Below are positions 8,920-18,270 of a DNA stretch of 64,000 nucleotides, in pieces; position 1 is the stretch's first letter; the number at the start of each line of letters is the position of its first letter. Below the pieces are notes generated by a model. That model was not told the DNA's origin. It searched no databases and was given only the letters and a program-made list of their open reading frames with translations. Source of the DNA: Streptomyces sp. MP131-18 (GTDB lineage Bacteria > Actinomycetota > Actinomycetes > Streptomycetales > Streptomycetaceae); assembly GCF_001984575.1 (NCBI RefSeq), contig NZ_LZNS01000001.1:5191677-5255676 (forward strand). Reading direction: 5' to 3'. The translations under genes were made by a program, and so were the position numbers.

Positions 8920-10050
8920 TCAGGGAACGGACGCGGCGTCCCGGTGGATGGGGCCGGTGGTTTCGGACAGGCGGGTGCCCCGGGCGCCGTGGCGCACGAG
9001 GACCATTTCGGCGGCGATGGACAGGGCTGTCTCCGCCGGGTCGCTGCCGCCGAGGTCGAGGCCGATGGGGGCGTGCAGCCGGGCCAGCCGGTCCTCGGGC
9101 AGGCCGGCGGCCCGCAGCGATGTCGTGCGCCGGTCGATGCTGCGGTGGGAGCCCAGGGCGCCGACGTAGGCCAGGTCCAGCCGCAGGGCGGTGTCCAGCA
9201 GCGGTATCTCGAACTTCGGATCGTGCGTCAGGGAGACCACCGCGGTGCGGTGGTCGAGCAGGCCGGCCGCGGCCTGCTCGACGAGGTGGCGGTGCGGCCA
9301 GGCGACGATGACCTCGTCGGCGCCGGGGAAACGTTCGGGGAAGGTGAAGGCGGGCCGGGCGTCGCACAGGGTGGTCCGGTGGCCGAGCAGGGCGCCCTGG
9401 CGGATGAGTGCGGCGGCGAAGTCGCCGGCGCCGTAGACCAGCAGGCGCGGCGGCGGCGTCAGGCAGTTGACGAATACCCGCGCACCGCTGCCCGAGTCCG
9501 CGGTGGCAGGACCGAGTCGGAATGTGCCGGAGCGGCCCCGGGCCAGCAGCCGCCGTGCAGCCGCCGATACCTCTCCGTCCAGAGCGAGGCTGCCGATGGT
9601 GCCCAGGGTGCCCTCGGCCCAGCACACCAGATGGGCACCCGCTCGCGCGGACCCGTAAGGCTCGAGGAGCGTGGCAATGGCGACCGCGGTGCCGCGGCGC
9701 AGACGTTCGGCAATGACGCCGAGTTCGGCGAAGGACCGCCGGTCGATGCGCTCGACGAGCACCTCGATGGTGCCGCCGCACGTCAGGCCGACGGCTCCGG
9801 CGTCGTCATCGCTGACTCCGTAGCGTTCGAGCACGGTGGTGCCGCTTTTGATGGCCTGCTGAGCAAGGTCGTGGACGGCGCCCTCGACGCAGCCGCCGGA
9901 GACGCTGCCGTCGACCGTGCCGTCCTTGGTGCAGATCATGATTGCTCCCGGGCGGCGCGGGGCGGAGCCGAATGTGGAGACCACCGTGGCCAGCCCGCAC
10001 GGAGTGCCGGCCTCCCACAGCCGGTGCAGTTGCTCCCACATGGCGTTCAC
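8920..10050 (-). CDS. XdhC/PaoD-family molybdenum cofactor insertion chaperone
   Basis: A 376-aa protein. An XdhC N-terminal domain (GLATVVSTFGSAPRRPGA, then GSVSGGCVEGAV with the conserved Cys) is followed by a Rossmann-type C-terminal domain (LLVYGAGDFAAALIRQGALLG, and YVGALGSHRS). Such proteins bind sulfurated Moco and insert it into the large subunit of a xanthine/aldehyde oxidoreductase. It is the last gene of a four-gene operon; its GTG start at 10050 shares four bases (GTGA) with the stop of the large-subunit gene, so translation is coupled. By context it is the equivalent of E. coli PaoD. Confidence 0.88.
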   Translation of the reverse strand: MNAMWEQLHRLWEAGTPCGLATVVSTFGSAPRRPGAIMICTKDGTVDGSVSGGCVEGAVHDLAQQAIKSGTTVLERYGVSDDDAGAVGLTCGGTIEVLVERIDRRSFAELGVIAERLRRGTAVAIATLLEPYGSARAGAHLVCWAEGTLGTIGSLALDGEVSAAARRLLARGRSGTFRLGPATADSGSGARVFVNCLTPPPRLLVYGAGDFAAALIRQGALLGHRTTLCDARPAFTFPERFPGADEVIVAWPHRHLVEQAAAGLLDHRTAVVSLTHDPKFEIPLLDTALRLDLAYVGALGSHRSIDRRTTSLRAAGLPEDRLARLHAPIGLDLGGSDPAETALSIAAEMVLVRHGARGTRLSETTGPIHRDAASVP

Positions 10051-12245
10051 AGGGTGTTCGCCCCTCGGATCAGCTTGTCCTGAGTGATGGGCAGGTCGCG
10101 GAATCGGCGCCCGGTGGCGTGGTAGATCGCGTTGCCGATCGCCGCAGTCATCCCGGTGCCCGGGGTCTCGCCGAAGCCGCGTGCGCCGAGTGCCTCACTG
10201 GTGGGGTCGGGCTCGTCGATGAAGAGGGCCTGGACGTGGGGGATGTCGGCGTTGACGGGCAGCAGGTAGCCGGAGAGATTGGGGTTGACGATCCGGGCCC
10301 GGTGGGGATCGACCACGGTGTGCTCGGTCAGGGCGAAGCCGAGGGCGCAGACGGCGCCACCCAGCGCCTGGCTGCGCAGCGTTCTGCGGTTGAGGACCCG
10401 GCCGGCGTCGTACGCCCCGAGCATGCGGGTCACCCGGACCCGGCCGACCCGGGGGTCGACACGCACCTCGGCGAATTCCGCACCGACGGAGTAGCCGGGT
10501 GGGATGGGCACGGGCTCGGTGGTGGCCTCGACCGGCTCGCCGTGCCGGGCGAGGACCGTACGGACGCGTTCGCGGCGCCGGGAGTCGCCGGTCGCGCGGA
10601 GGAACCCGGCCTCCGCGGTGATCTGCTCGGCCGGAATGCCGTGCAAGGGGGAGCGCGGGTCGGTGACCGCGAGGTCGATCACCGACCGGCGGGCCGTGGT
10701 GCAGGCCCGGTTGACCGCGGCGCCGACGCCGGGAACGGTGGCGGACGCGACGGACATGAAGGCGAAGGGGTAGTCGCTGTCGCCGAGTTGGAAGTCGACG
10801 TCGTCCAGCTCCAGGCCCAGGGTCTGCGCGGCTATCTGGGACATGACGGTGTAGGTCCCGGTGCCGATGTCATGGGTGCCGACTTGGACCACCGCTTTGC
10901 CCGCGGGGGAGAGCACCACCCGGGCGCCCGCCCCCGGCCTGCCGCCCGCCGTATGCGCCGCGGTGGCCATGCCCCAGCCGATCAGAGTGTCGCCGTCGCG
11001 CATCGACCTCGGACGCGGATCGCGTTCGGTCCAGCGGAACGCGGCGGCGCCCCGGCGGTAGCACTCGAGCAGGTGCTTGCTGCCGAAGGGTTCGCCGGTC
11101 TCGGGGTTGACAGCGGTGTGGTTGCGCAGCCGGAGTTCGATGGGGTCCATGCCCAGTGCGTAACTCAGCTCGTCGAGGGCCGACTCCAGCCCGAAGGCGC
11201 CGACGGACTCCGGCGGTCTCATGAAGCTCGGCGCGGGAAGGTCGAGCCGGACCGCCCGCTGGGCGACGTGCACGTGGGGGCAGGCGTACAGGATGCGGCT
11301 GGACTGACTCTGGGAGAACACGCCCTCTTCGGTGCGGGTGACCTGGCTGGTGCTCACATGGTCGATGGCGGTGAGTGTGCCGTCGTGCCTGGCTCCGATC
11401 CGCAGGCGCTGGTGTGCTTCGGCGCGGAGCCCGTGGGAGGTGTAGGTCTGGGCGCGGGCCAGTACGAGCTTGACCGGGCGCCGCAGCTCCCGGGCGACTG
11501 CGGCGGTGAGCAGGGTGTGCGGCCACACCGGGCCCTTGGCACCGAAGCCTCCGCCCAGGAACGGCGACAGCACCCGGACGTTGCCGGGGGGAACGCCGAG
11601 TGCCTCTGAGATACAGATCCTGGTGGCGTGGCCGCCCTGGGCGGATTCGTACACCGTCACCCGCTCGCCGTCCCAGTCGGCGGTCGTCGTGGACGGCTCG
11701 ATGGAATTGTGGTGGTGCATGGGCGTGGTGTATGTGACGTCGACGAGGACATCGGCCTGCGCCAGCCCTGCCGCCACGTCCCCGCGGGTCGTTTCGTTGG
11801 GTCCTGACAGGCCCGGCGGAGGAACGTATGCCTCGTCCATCGCGTCGGCCACGACGGCCCGGGGCGGGCGTGCGTCGTAGGAGACGCCGACGAGCGTTGC
11901 CGCGTGCTGGGCCTCTTCCAGTGTTTCGGCGACCACGTAGGCCACGGGCTGCCCGCTGTGGTGGATGTCCGGGTCCTGCACGGGGATGAAGCCCTTGAGA
12001 AAGCCGATGTACTCGGGCCGCGCGAGGCGCGGCATGTTCCGGTGGGTGAAGACGGCGACGACCCCGGCCGAGCGCTCGGCTTCGCGGGTGTCGATGCGGG
12101 TGATGCGTCCGGAGGCGACAGTGCTCAGCACGAGGAGGCCGTGCAGCGCTCCGCGGACCTCGGCGTCCGCGGCGTAGGTGGCCGCGCCGGTGACCTTGGC
12201 GCGCCCGTCGACCCGGGGAACAGGGCTGCCTACGATCGAGCTCAT
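10047..12245 (-). CDS. Aldehyde oxidoreductase molybdenum-binding subunit (PaoC-like)
   Basis: A 732-aa large subunit of the xanthine oxidase family. The N-terminal Ald_Xan_dh_C domain starts GSPVPRVDGRAKVTGAATYAAD. The Moco-binding region contains FLGGGFGAKGPVWPHT. The C-terminal ARGFGETPGTG carries the Glu that acts as base in hydroxylation. It forms an enzyme with the two upstream gene products (FAD and 2Fe-2S subunits) and oxidises an aldehyde or N-heterocycle using water. It has no signal peptide of its own; export would be as a folded complex through the Tat signal on the small subunit. It starts 3 bases before the FAD-subunit stop (overlap). Confidence 0.92.
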   Translation of the reverse strand: MSSIVGSPVPRVDGRAKVTGAATYAADAEVRGALHGLLVLSTVASGRITRIDTREAERSAGVVAVFTHRNMPRLARPEYIGFLKGFIPVQDPDIHHSGQPVAYVVAETLEEAQHAATLVGVSYDARPPRAVVADAMDEAYVPPPGLSGPNETTRGDVAAGLAQADVLVDVTYTTPMHHHNSIEPSTTTADWDGERVTVYESAQGGHATRICISEALGVPPGNVRVLSPFLGGGFGAKGPVWPHTLLTAAVARELRRPVKLVLARAQTYTSHGLRAEAHQRLRIGARHDGTLTAIDHVSTSQVTRTEEGVFSQSQSSRILYACPHVHVAQRAVRLDLPAPSFMRPPESVGAFGLESALDELSYALGMDPIELRLRNHTAVNPETGEPFGSKHLLECYRRGAAAFRWTERDPRPRSMRDGDTLIGWGMATAAHTAGGRPGAGARVVLSPAGKAVVQVGTHDIGTGTYTVMSQIAAQTLGLELDDVDFQLGDSDYPFAFMSVASATVPGVGAAVNRACTTARRSVIDLAVTDPRSPLHGIPAEQITAEAGFLRATGDSRRRERVRTVLARHGEPVEATTEPVPIPPGYSVGAEFAEVRVDPRVGRVRVTRMLGAYDAGRVLNRRTLRSQALGGAVCALGFALTEHTVVDPHRARIVNPNLSGYLLPVNADIPHVQALFIDEPDPTSEALGARGFGETPGTGMTAAIGNAIYHATGRRFRDLPITQDKLIRGANTL

Positions 12246-13225
12246 CGGTTGCCTCCCAGGTCGCTGAGGATGTCGGCGAGGGCGCGTTGCACCAGCTCCA
12301 CCTTGAACGCGTTGTGCTCGCGTGGCTCCGCGTCGCGCACCAGGGCCCGGCCCGCCGCGGCGACGGTGGCGTCGGTCAGCGGCTGGTCGCGCAGCGCGCG
12401 CTCGGCCGCGGCCGAGCGCCAGGGGCGGGGCGCGATGCCGCCGAAGGCCAGCCGGACGTCCGTCACCACGCGCCCCCGCAGCGTCAGGGCGGCGGCCACG
12501 GAGACCACGGCGAACTCGAACGAGGCCCGGTCGCGGAGCTTCAGATACCGCGAGTTACGGGCCGCCCGGGACTCGGGGATTTCGAGCCCGGTGATCATCT
12601 CGCCGTGCCGCAGCACGGTCTCCCGGTGCGGGGTGTCGCCGGGCAGCCGGTGGAGGTCCTTGAGCGCGATCGAGCGGCGGCCGTCGGGTCCGAGGGTGAG
12701 CACGACGGAGTCCAGGGCGCTCAGTGCGACCGCCAGATCGGAGGGATGCACGGCAATGCAGTGATCGCTGCCGCCCAGAATCGCGTGCTGCCGGTTCTGC
12801 CCGTCGATGGCCGGGCAGCCGCTGCCGGGCTCGCGCCGGTTGCACGGGCTGCCGACGTCGCGGTAGTAGCCGCAGCGGGTGCGCTGTAGGAGGTTGCCAC
12901 CGATCGCGGCCCGATTGCGTACCTGCGGCGATGCCGACGCCAGCAGGGCCTCGGAGATCACCGGGAACCGCTCCCGGACCATCGGGTGGTCGGCCACTTG
13001 CCGCATCCGAGCCGTAGCCCCGATACGCAGCCGGCCCTCGTGCAGTTCGATGTCGGAGAGTGGCAGCCCGCTGACGTCCACGACCAGGCCGGGGGCGAGG
13101 ACGCCGTCCTTCATCAGGTTTGTCAACTCGGTCCCGCCGGCGATGAACGCCGCCTCGTCACGGGACGCGACCAGATCGACGGCCTGAGCCGGACGCGAGG
13201 CGCGCGCGTAGTCGAAGGGCTTCAC
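12242..13225 (-). CDS. Aldehyde oxidoreductase FAD-binding subunit with 4Fe-4S insertion (PaoB-like)
   Basis: A 327-aa FAD subunit. FIAGGTELTNLMKDG and IGGNLLQRTRC are the FAD-binding turns of the xanthine dehydrogenase medium subunit. Between them and the next strand is an insertion with four cysteines (RTRCGYYRD, SPCNRREPGSGCPA, GGSDHC). This is the arrangement that binds an extra 4Fe-4S cluster in E. coli PaoB and in hydroxybenzoyl-CoA reductase-type subunits. The GTG at 13225 overlaps the small-subunit stop (GTGA) and is chosen because the protein then opens VKPFDYARASRP, as in homologues. Confidence 0.92.
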   Translation of the reverse strand: MKPFDYARASRPAQAVDLVASRDEAAFIAGGTELTNLMKDGVLAPGLVVDVSGLPLSDIELHEGRLRIGATARMRQVADHPMVRERFPVISEALLASASPQVRNRAAIGGNLLQRTRCGYYRDVGSPCNRREPGSGCPAIDGQNRQHAILGGSDHCIAVHPSDLAVALSALDSVVLTLGPDGRRSIALKDLHRLPGDTPHRETVLRHGEMITGLEIPESRAARNSRYLKLRDRASFEFAVVSVAAALTLRGRVVTDVRLAFGGIAPRPWRSAAAERALRDQPLTDATVAAAGRALVRDAEPREHNAFKVELVQRALADILSDLGGNR

Positions 13226-13824
13226 CGGCCCGCTCCGTTCCCGGCGTCCCGCACCGCGTCGACGATGTTCGGATAGCAGCCGCAGCGGCAGAGGTTGCCG
13301 CTCATCCACTCGCGGATCTCCTCGCACGAGCGGGTATGGCCCTCATTGATGCAGGCGACGGCGGACATGATCTGCCCGGGAGTGCAGAAACCGCACTGGA
13401 AGGCGTCCCGGCGGATGAACGCTTCCTGTACCGGGTGGAGTTCGTCGCCGCGGGCCAGGCCCTCCACTGTGGTGATCTCCCGGCCGTCCTCCATGACGGC
13501 CAGGGTCATGCACGACTTCACGCGCTCGCCCTCGATGAGCAGCGTGCAGGCGCCGCACTCGCCGCGGTCGCAGCCCTTCTTCGTGCCCGTCAGGCCGAGA
13601 CGCTCGCGCAGCGCGTCCAGCAAGGTGACCCGGCACTCGATGGTGAGCGCATGCGGCCGGCCGTTGACCGTAAGAGTCACCTCGGCCGTCGAGGCCGGGG
13701 CCGTGCCCTCGGGCGGTGCGGCGGCGGCCGCCACTCCGCCCGGCACGGCCAGCGCGGCGGTGGTGACACCGCCGGCCTTGAGTACGCTGCGGCGGCTGTG
13801 CCCATCCTTGCTCATGTCCGACAT
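13222..13824 (-). CDS. Aldehyde oxidoreductase 2Fe-2S subunit with Tat signal (PaoA-like)
   Basis: A 200-aa small subunit. The N-terminus HSRRSVLKAGGVTTAALAVPGG is a twin-arginine signal, which E. coli PaoA also has and cytoplasmic xanthine dehydrogenases lack. The plant-type ferredoxin domain follows, with CDRGECGACTLL and a third/fourth Cys in KSCM; the helical 2Fe-2S domain has CGFCTPGQIMS and CRCGCYPN. The complex is therefore predicted to work outside the membrane. ATG 13824 has AGGAGA 8 bases upstream. This is the first gene of the leftward operon and is divergent from a TetR gene. Confidence 0.92.
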   Translation of the reverse strand: MSDMSKDGHSRRSVLKAGGVTTAALAVPGGVAAAAAPPEGTAPASTAEVTLTVNGRPHALTIECRVTLLDALRERLGLTGTKKGCDRGECGACTLLIEGERVKSCMTLAVMEDGREITTVEGLARGDELHPVQEAFIRRDAFQCGFCTPGQIMSAVACINEGHTRSCEEIREWMSGNLCRCGCYPNIVDAVRDAGNGAGR

Positions 13825-13897
13825 GCGTCTCTGTCTCCTTGGCAGTTGACGGAGCTGGCGACGCGCTCGGCGGGCGCTGTCGATGTCAACGAAAGCA

Positions 13898-13919
13898 CGT
13901 TGCCATCGATAACGCAACG
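13898..13919. promoter_or_regulatory. Palindromic candidate operator in the pao/tetR divergent promoter
   Basis: CGTTGC (13898-13903) and GCAACG (13914-13919) form a 6-bp inverted repeat around CATCGATAAC. It sits between the oppositely directed oxidoreductase operon (start 13824) and the TetR gene (start 13986), where a TetR-family repressor would bind to control both. Related words (GTTGTCAACG, CATCGATG) recur a few bases to the right, so the operator may be larger. Assignment is inferred from position and symmetry. Confidence 0.5.
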
Positions 13920-13985
13920 GCGGCAACGGAGTTCTGTTGTCAACGTCAATGTCATCGATGCGCCGACGCTGTTACCGTTGCCATC

Positions 13986-14714
13986 ATGGAGCGGGATCTC
14001 ACGCGCGAGCAGATCAGCGAACGGCTCATCGGCGCGGCTGCCGGCCTCCTCGCCGAGGGGGGGCGCGAAGCGGTCTCCACCCGGGCGGTGTGCGCTGCGG
14101 CCGGCGTGCAGTCGCCCACCCTCTACCGGCTCTTCGGGGACAAGAGCGGGCTGCTCGACGCGGTCGCCAGCCACGAATTCGGGAGCTACCTGAGCGACAA
14201 GGCGGCGCTGCCGGAGACCGCCGACCCGGTGGAGGACCTGCGCCGTGGCTGGGACCTGCACGTCGGCTTCGGTCTGACCCACCCCGCCTGCTACGCGCTG
14301 ATCTACGGCGAGGGCCGGCCGGGGGTCAGGACACCGGCTGCCCGGCGCGCCGCCGCTGTGCTGGCCGAGAGGGTCAGGCGGATCGCGGAGGCCGGCCGGC
14401 TGCGGGTCAGTGAAGAGCGCGCCGCGCACCTGATCCACTCCGCGGGATGCGGTATGACGTTCACACTCATCGCGCTGCCGGAGGACGAACGTGATCCCGC
14501 GCTGTCCGCCATGGCCCGCGAGTCGGCCATCGCCGCGGTCACCACCGGCCCCCGCGAGCCCACCGACACGAGCCCGATCAGCACCGTGGTGGCGCTGCGC
14601 GCGATCGTGCCGCAGCTGAGCGCCCTCACCAGCATCGAACGTGCCCTGCTCACCGAGTGGATGGACCGCGTCGCCGCCCATACCCCACGTTCGATGCCCT
14701 CGGCGGCAAGCTGA
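13986..14714 (+). CDS. TetR/AcrR-family transcriptional regulator
   Basis: A 242-aa one-component regulator. The N-terminal HTH reads GREAVSTRAVCAAAGVQSPTLYRLFGDK, the classical TetR recognition helix and following helix 4. The remaining 180 residues form the ligand/dimer domain. The gene diverges from the aldehyde oxidoreductase operon, suggesting it represses that operon until an inducing aldehyde or related compound binds. The ATG at 13986 is chosen because it lies just before the HTH domain; longer in-frame starts would extend into the operator region. Confidence 0.88.
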   Translation: MERDLTREQISERLIGAAAGLLAEGGREAVSTRAVCAAAGVQSPTLYRLFGDKSGLLDAVASHEFGSYLSDKAALPETADPVEDLRRGWDLHVGFGLTHPACYALIYGEGRPGVRTPAARRAAAVLAERVRRIAEAGRLRVSEERAAHLIHSAGCGMTFTLIALPEDERDPALSAMARESAIAAVTTGPREPTDTSPISTVVALRAIVPQLSALTSIERALLTEWMDRVAAHTPRSMPSAAS

Positions 14715-14807
14715 AGGCCGCCGCCGAGCTCGGCGACAAGTCCGGTGCAGCAGACTGCTCGTATGTGGCCGGGAGGTCCGGCCTCCGTCGTGGGTGAGGA
14801 GTTACCG

Positions 14808-15122
14808 ATGTCCGTGGTGAAGATCAATGTGCTGACGGTTCCCGAGGAGCAGCGGGAGGTGCTGGAGGAGCGGTTCGGGGCGCGGGCCGGGGCCGTCGAG
14901 GGGCAGGACGGGTTCGAGTGGTTCGAGCTGCTGCGGCCGGTCGAGGGGATCGACACCTACCTCGTGTACACGCGCTGGCGCAGCGAGGAGGACTTCCAGA
15001 ACTGGCTCAACGGGCCGATGCGGGACGCGCACCGGGGTGGTGGCGGCCGGCCGGCGGCGTCGGGGGCCGAGCTGTGGTCGTTCGAGGTGGTGCAGCAGGC
15101 CGGGCCACGGGCGGCGGGCTGA
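14808..15122 (+). CDS. Antibiotic biosynthesis monooxygenase (ABM) domain protein
   Basis: A 104-aa dimeric alpha/beta-barrel protein. VVKINVLTVPEEQREVLEERF is strand 1 and helix 1 of the ABM fold; GFEWFELLRPVEGIDTYLVYTRWRSEEDFQNWLN gives the central strands with the usual W...EDF...W pattern. Families with this fold include heme-degrading monooxygenases of the IsdG/MhuD/HmoB type as well as quinone-forming oxygenases; the sequence resembles the heme-degradation side, but that is not proven. GAGGAG lies 6 bases before ATG 14808. Confidence 0.75.
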   Translation: MSVVKINVLTVPEEQREVLEERFGARAGAVEGQDGFEWFELLRPVEGIDTYLVYTRWRSEEDFQNWLNGPMRDAHRGGGGRPAASGAELWSFEVVQQAGPRAAG

Positions 15123-15123
15123 T

Positions 15124-15158
15124 CCGCTTCCCGCTTCCCGCTTCCCGCTTCCCGCTTT
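15124..15158. repeat. Five tandem heptamers CCGCTTC
   Basis: CCGCTTC is repeated four times without a gap, then once as CCGCTTT. It lies between the end of the ABM gene (15122) and the end of the convergent IclR gene (15161), filling nearly the whole intergenic space. No stem-loop is evident. It is a simple-sequence tract that could vary in copy number. Confidence 0.9.
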
Positions 15159-15160
15159 CG

Positions 15161-15919
15161 CTACAGCGCGAGGGAGAGCAGGGTCGGTGCCGCCTGGCAG
15201 TTGAGGGATTCGGCGGCGCGGCGGAGCCGGTGGGCCTGGCCGACGGGCAGGGAGAGGGCCAGGCACGCGACGGACGAGCCGGCGGTCAGGGGGACGGCGG
15301 CGCACAGGGTACCGACGGCGTACTCCTGGAGGTCGAGGACCGGCATGCTCGCCGGCTGCCGGTCCAGGGAGCTGAGCAGCGTCCGCTGGTCGGTGATCGT
15401 GCGGGAGGTGAGCCGGGCGGCGCGGTGGCGGGTGAGGTGGTCCTGCCGTCCGTCGTGGTCGAGCTGGCCGAGCAGGCACTTGCCGATCGCGGTGGCGTGG
15501 GCGGCGGAACGGAAGTCCACCCACTCGTTGACCAGCGGCGTCTGCGGGGTGTCCGAGGTGTGGGTGACGATCAGCTCGCCGTCGGTGTACCTGGCCAGGT
15601 AGATCGCGGCGCCGATGGAGTCGCGCAGCGCGTCGAGGGCGGCCTGGAGCTTCCGCTGCCGCACCTGCCGCCGCTCCTCGGCGGAGCCGAGGGCGAGCAG
15701 GGTCTGTCCTGCTGCGTATCCGCCGTCGGTGAGGCGTCGGAGGTAGCCGTCGCGGCACAGCAGGCCGAGCAGCTCGGGCAGGTCCGCGGGCGGCAGGCCC
15801 GAGCGCCGGGCCAGCTCCTCCTCGGGCATGCCGTCTGGCCGGCTCGCGATGGCCTCCAGCAGCTGCAAGGCCTGGCGCACGGACTGCAACGGGGCGGTCC
15901 GCCCGGACGTGGTCGCCAA
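15161..15919 (-). CDS. IclR-family transcriptional regulator
   Basis: A 252-aa regulator. The winged HTH (SVRQALQLLEAIASRPDGMPEEELARRSGLPPADLPELLGLL) is followed by the IclR effector domain, with GKCLLGQL and a C-terminal GTLCAAVPL/ACLALSLPV segment. IclR proteins bind small carboxylates or aromatics and often control neighbouring catabolic or transport genes. The start is TTG 15919, with GAGGAGG 5 bases upstream. It follows the ehu importer operon on the same strand after about 150 bases, so control of ectoine uptake is possible but not shown. Confidence 0.85.
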   Translation of the reverse strand: MATTSGRTAPLQSVRQALQLLEAIASRPDGMPEEELARRSGLPPADLPELLGLLCRDGYLRRLTDGGYAAGQTLLALGSAEERRQVRQRKLQAALDALRDSIGAAIYLARYTDGELIVTHTSDTPQTPLVNEWVDFRSAAHATAIGKCLLGQLDHDGRQDHLTRHRAARLTSRTITDQRTLLSSLDRQPASMPVLDLQEYAVGTLCAAVPLTAGSSVACLALSLPVGQAHRLRRAAESLNCQAAPTLLSLAL

Positions 15920-16068
15920 TTCGTCCTCCTCCTGCTCGCCTCCACGTGGGCAGCGGATGGGACCAGCCTAGCGACAGGCGGCGTTGCGGGGCGGCGGGTT
16001 GGCGCGGTCCGCACGGCTCGTGCGGGACCGCGCCGGACCGCGCCGCCGCGCGGACCGCCCCGCGTTCG

Positions 16069-16870
<802 letters not shown>

Positions 16871-16887
<17 letters not shown>

Positions 16888-17524
16888 GACGACGCTCCAG
16901 AAGGCGGATGAGCAGAGAGGCCGGGTAGGCGATGAGGATGAAGGCGATGCCGACGATCGTGTATGCCTCGAACGTGAACGTTTCGTTGCTGAAGCTCTCG
17001 GCCTCTCCGAACATTTCCAGCGCCCCGATGATGGCGATCAGCGGGGAGTCCTTCAGCATCGCGATGACGTAGTTGCCCAGTGCGGGCACCACCCGGCGGA
17101 TGGCCTGCGGCAGGATCACCGCGGCCCAGGTGCGGCTGCGCGGGAGGCTCAGCGCGGTGGCCGCTTCCCACTGCCCGGTCGGCACACCGCCGATGCCGGC
17201 CCGGTACACCTCGGCGGTGTACGTCGAGTAGTGCAGACCGAGGCCGATGATCCCGGTCGTCAGGGACGTCAGGGACGGGCCCCACTCCGGCACCACGTAG
17301 TAGAGGAAGAAGAGCTGCACCAGCAGCGGCGTGTTGCGGATGAACTCCGTGATGATGTTGACCGGCCAGCGGACCGCGGCGAACCGCGAGCGCTGCGCGA
17401 TGGCCCACACCAGGCCGAGGCTGAAGGCGATGAGGCTGCCGAGGACCAGGGCCTGGAGGGTGAGCAGCACCCCGTCCCAGAACCGCGGCATGAAGTCGTC
17501 GACGACGTTCCAGTCCCAGGTCAT
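16871..17524 (-). CDS. ehuD: Ectoine/hydroxyectoine ABC transporter permease EhuD
   Basis: A 217-aa inner-membrane permease of the His/Glu/Gln/Arg type with about five membrane segments. RNTPLLVQLFFLYYVVPEWG and HYSTYTAEVYRAGIGGVPTGQWEAATAL are characteristic of EhuD, the latter containing the EAA loop that contacts the ATPase. ATG 17524 overlaps the ehuC stop (ATGA), so translation is coupled. Confidence 0.88.
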
Positions 17525-18270
17525 CGGCTCGTGCCCCCCGCCGTCAGTGCGCCGGTGCCCTCACCGGCGTTCGAACGCAGCGTGAGCCGCGACCACAGGC
17601 TGTCGCCGCGCGGCGGGGCCTGGCCGATGCGGGATTTGGCGTGCCGTTCCAGCACGCGCATCCCACGGGTGAGGACGAACGCGAAGACGAAGTAGAGCAC
17701 CAGCAGCAGGGTGTAGACCGGGGCGCTCTCGTTGCTTCCGATGCGGACCAGGTTCGCCGCGTAGGTCATGTCGGCGACCATGATGGTGGACACCAGCGCG
17801 GTGCCCTTGAGCAGCTCGATCAGCAGGTTGTTGAACGGCGGCACCATCTCGGGCCACGCCTGCGGAATCTCGATGCGCCGCAGCCGCTGGAACTTGGTGA
17901 AGCCCAGCGCGACTCCCGCCTCGCGCTGGGCGGCCGGTACGGCGGCGAGCGCGCCGCGCACCACTTCGGAGCCGTAGGCTCCGTACGTCAGCCCCAGCGC
18001 CAGCACGCCCGCGTACATCGGGACGAACTGCCACCGGAACATCAGGGGGACGGCGAACACCAGCCAGAACATCAGGACCAGGGACGACGTACCGCGGAAC
18101 AGCTCGAAGTAGATGCCGGACAGGAAGCGCACGATCCACAGCCGGGACGTGCGCAACGTGCCGATGACAAAGGCGACGACCACGGCGAGCAGGGCGCTGA
18201 AGACGGTGACCTGAATGGTGATCCAGATACCCGGCAGGAAGTAGTTGGTGAACATCCCTTCGGTCATCAT
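17521..18270 (-). CDS. ehuC: Ectoine/hydroxyectoine ABC transporter permease EhuC
   Basis: A 249-aa permease with five to six membrane segments. ELFRGTSSLVLMFWLVFAVP and SEVVRGALAAVPAAQREAGVALGFT form the permease core and EAA loop. It is paired with EhuD to form the heterodimeric channel. ATG 18270 is chosen because its AT overlaps the ehuB stop region (TGATG) and AGGAG lies 8 bases upstream; a TTG at 18276 is also in frame. The C-terminal tail (about 25 residues after RIGQAPPRGDS) is hydrophilic and probably cytoplasmic. Confidence 0.87.
   Translation of the reverse strand: MMTEGMFTNYFLPGIWITIQVTVFSALLAVVVAFVIGTLRTSRLWIVRFLSGIYFELFRGTSSLVLMFWLVFAVPLMFRWQFVPMYAGVLALGLTYGAYGSEVVRGALAAVPAAQREAGVALGFTKFQRLRRIEIPQAWPEMVPPFNNLLIELLKGTALVSTIMVADMTYAANLVRIGSNESAPVYTLLLVLYFVFAFVLTRGMRVLERHAKSRIGQAPPRGDSLWSRLTLRSNAGEGTGALTAGGTSR

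Noticed and set aside
15124..15158. Tandem heptamers as a CRISPR array
   Set aside because: Units are 7 bases, directly abutting, with no spacers and no cas genes.
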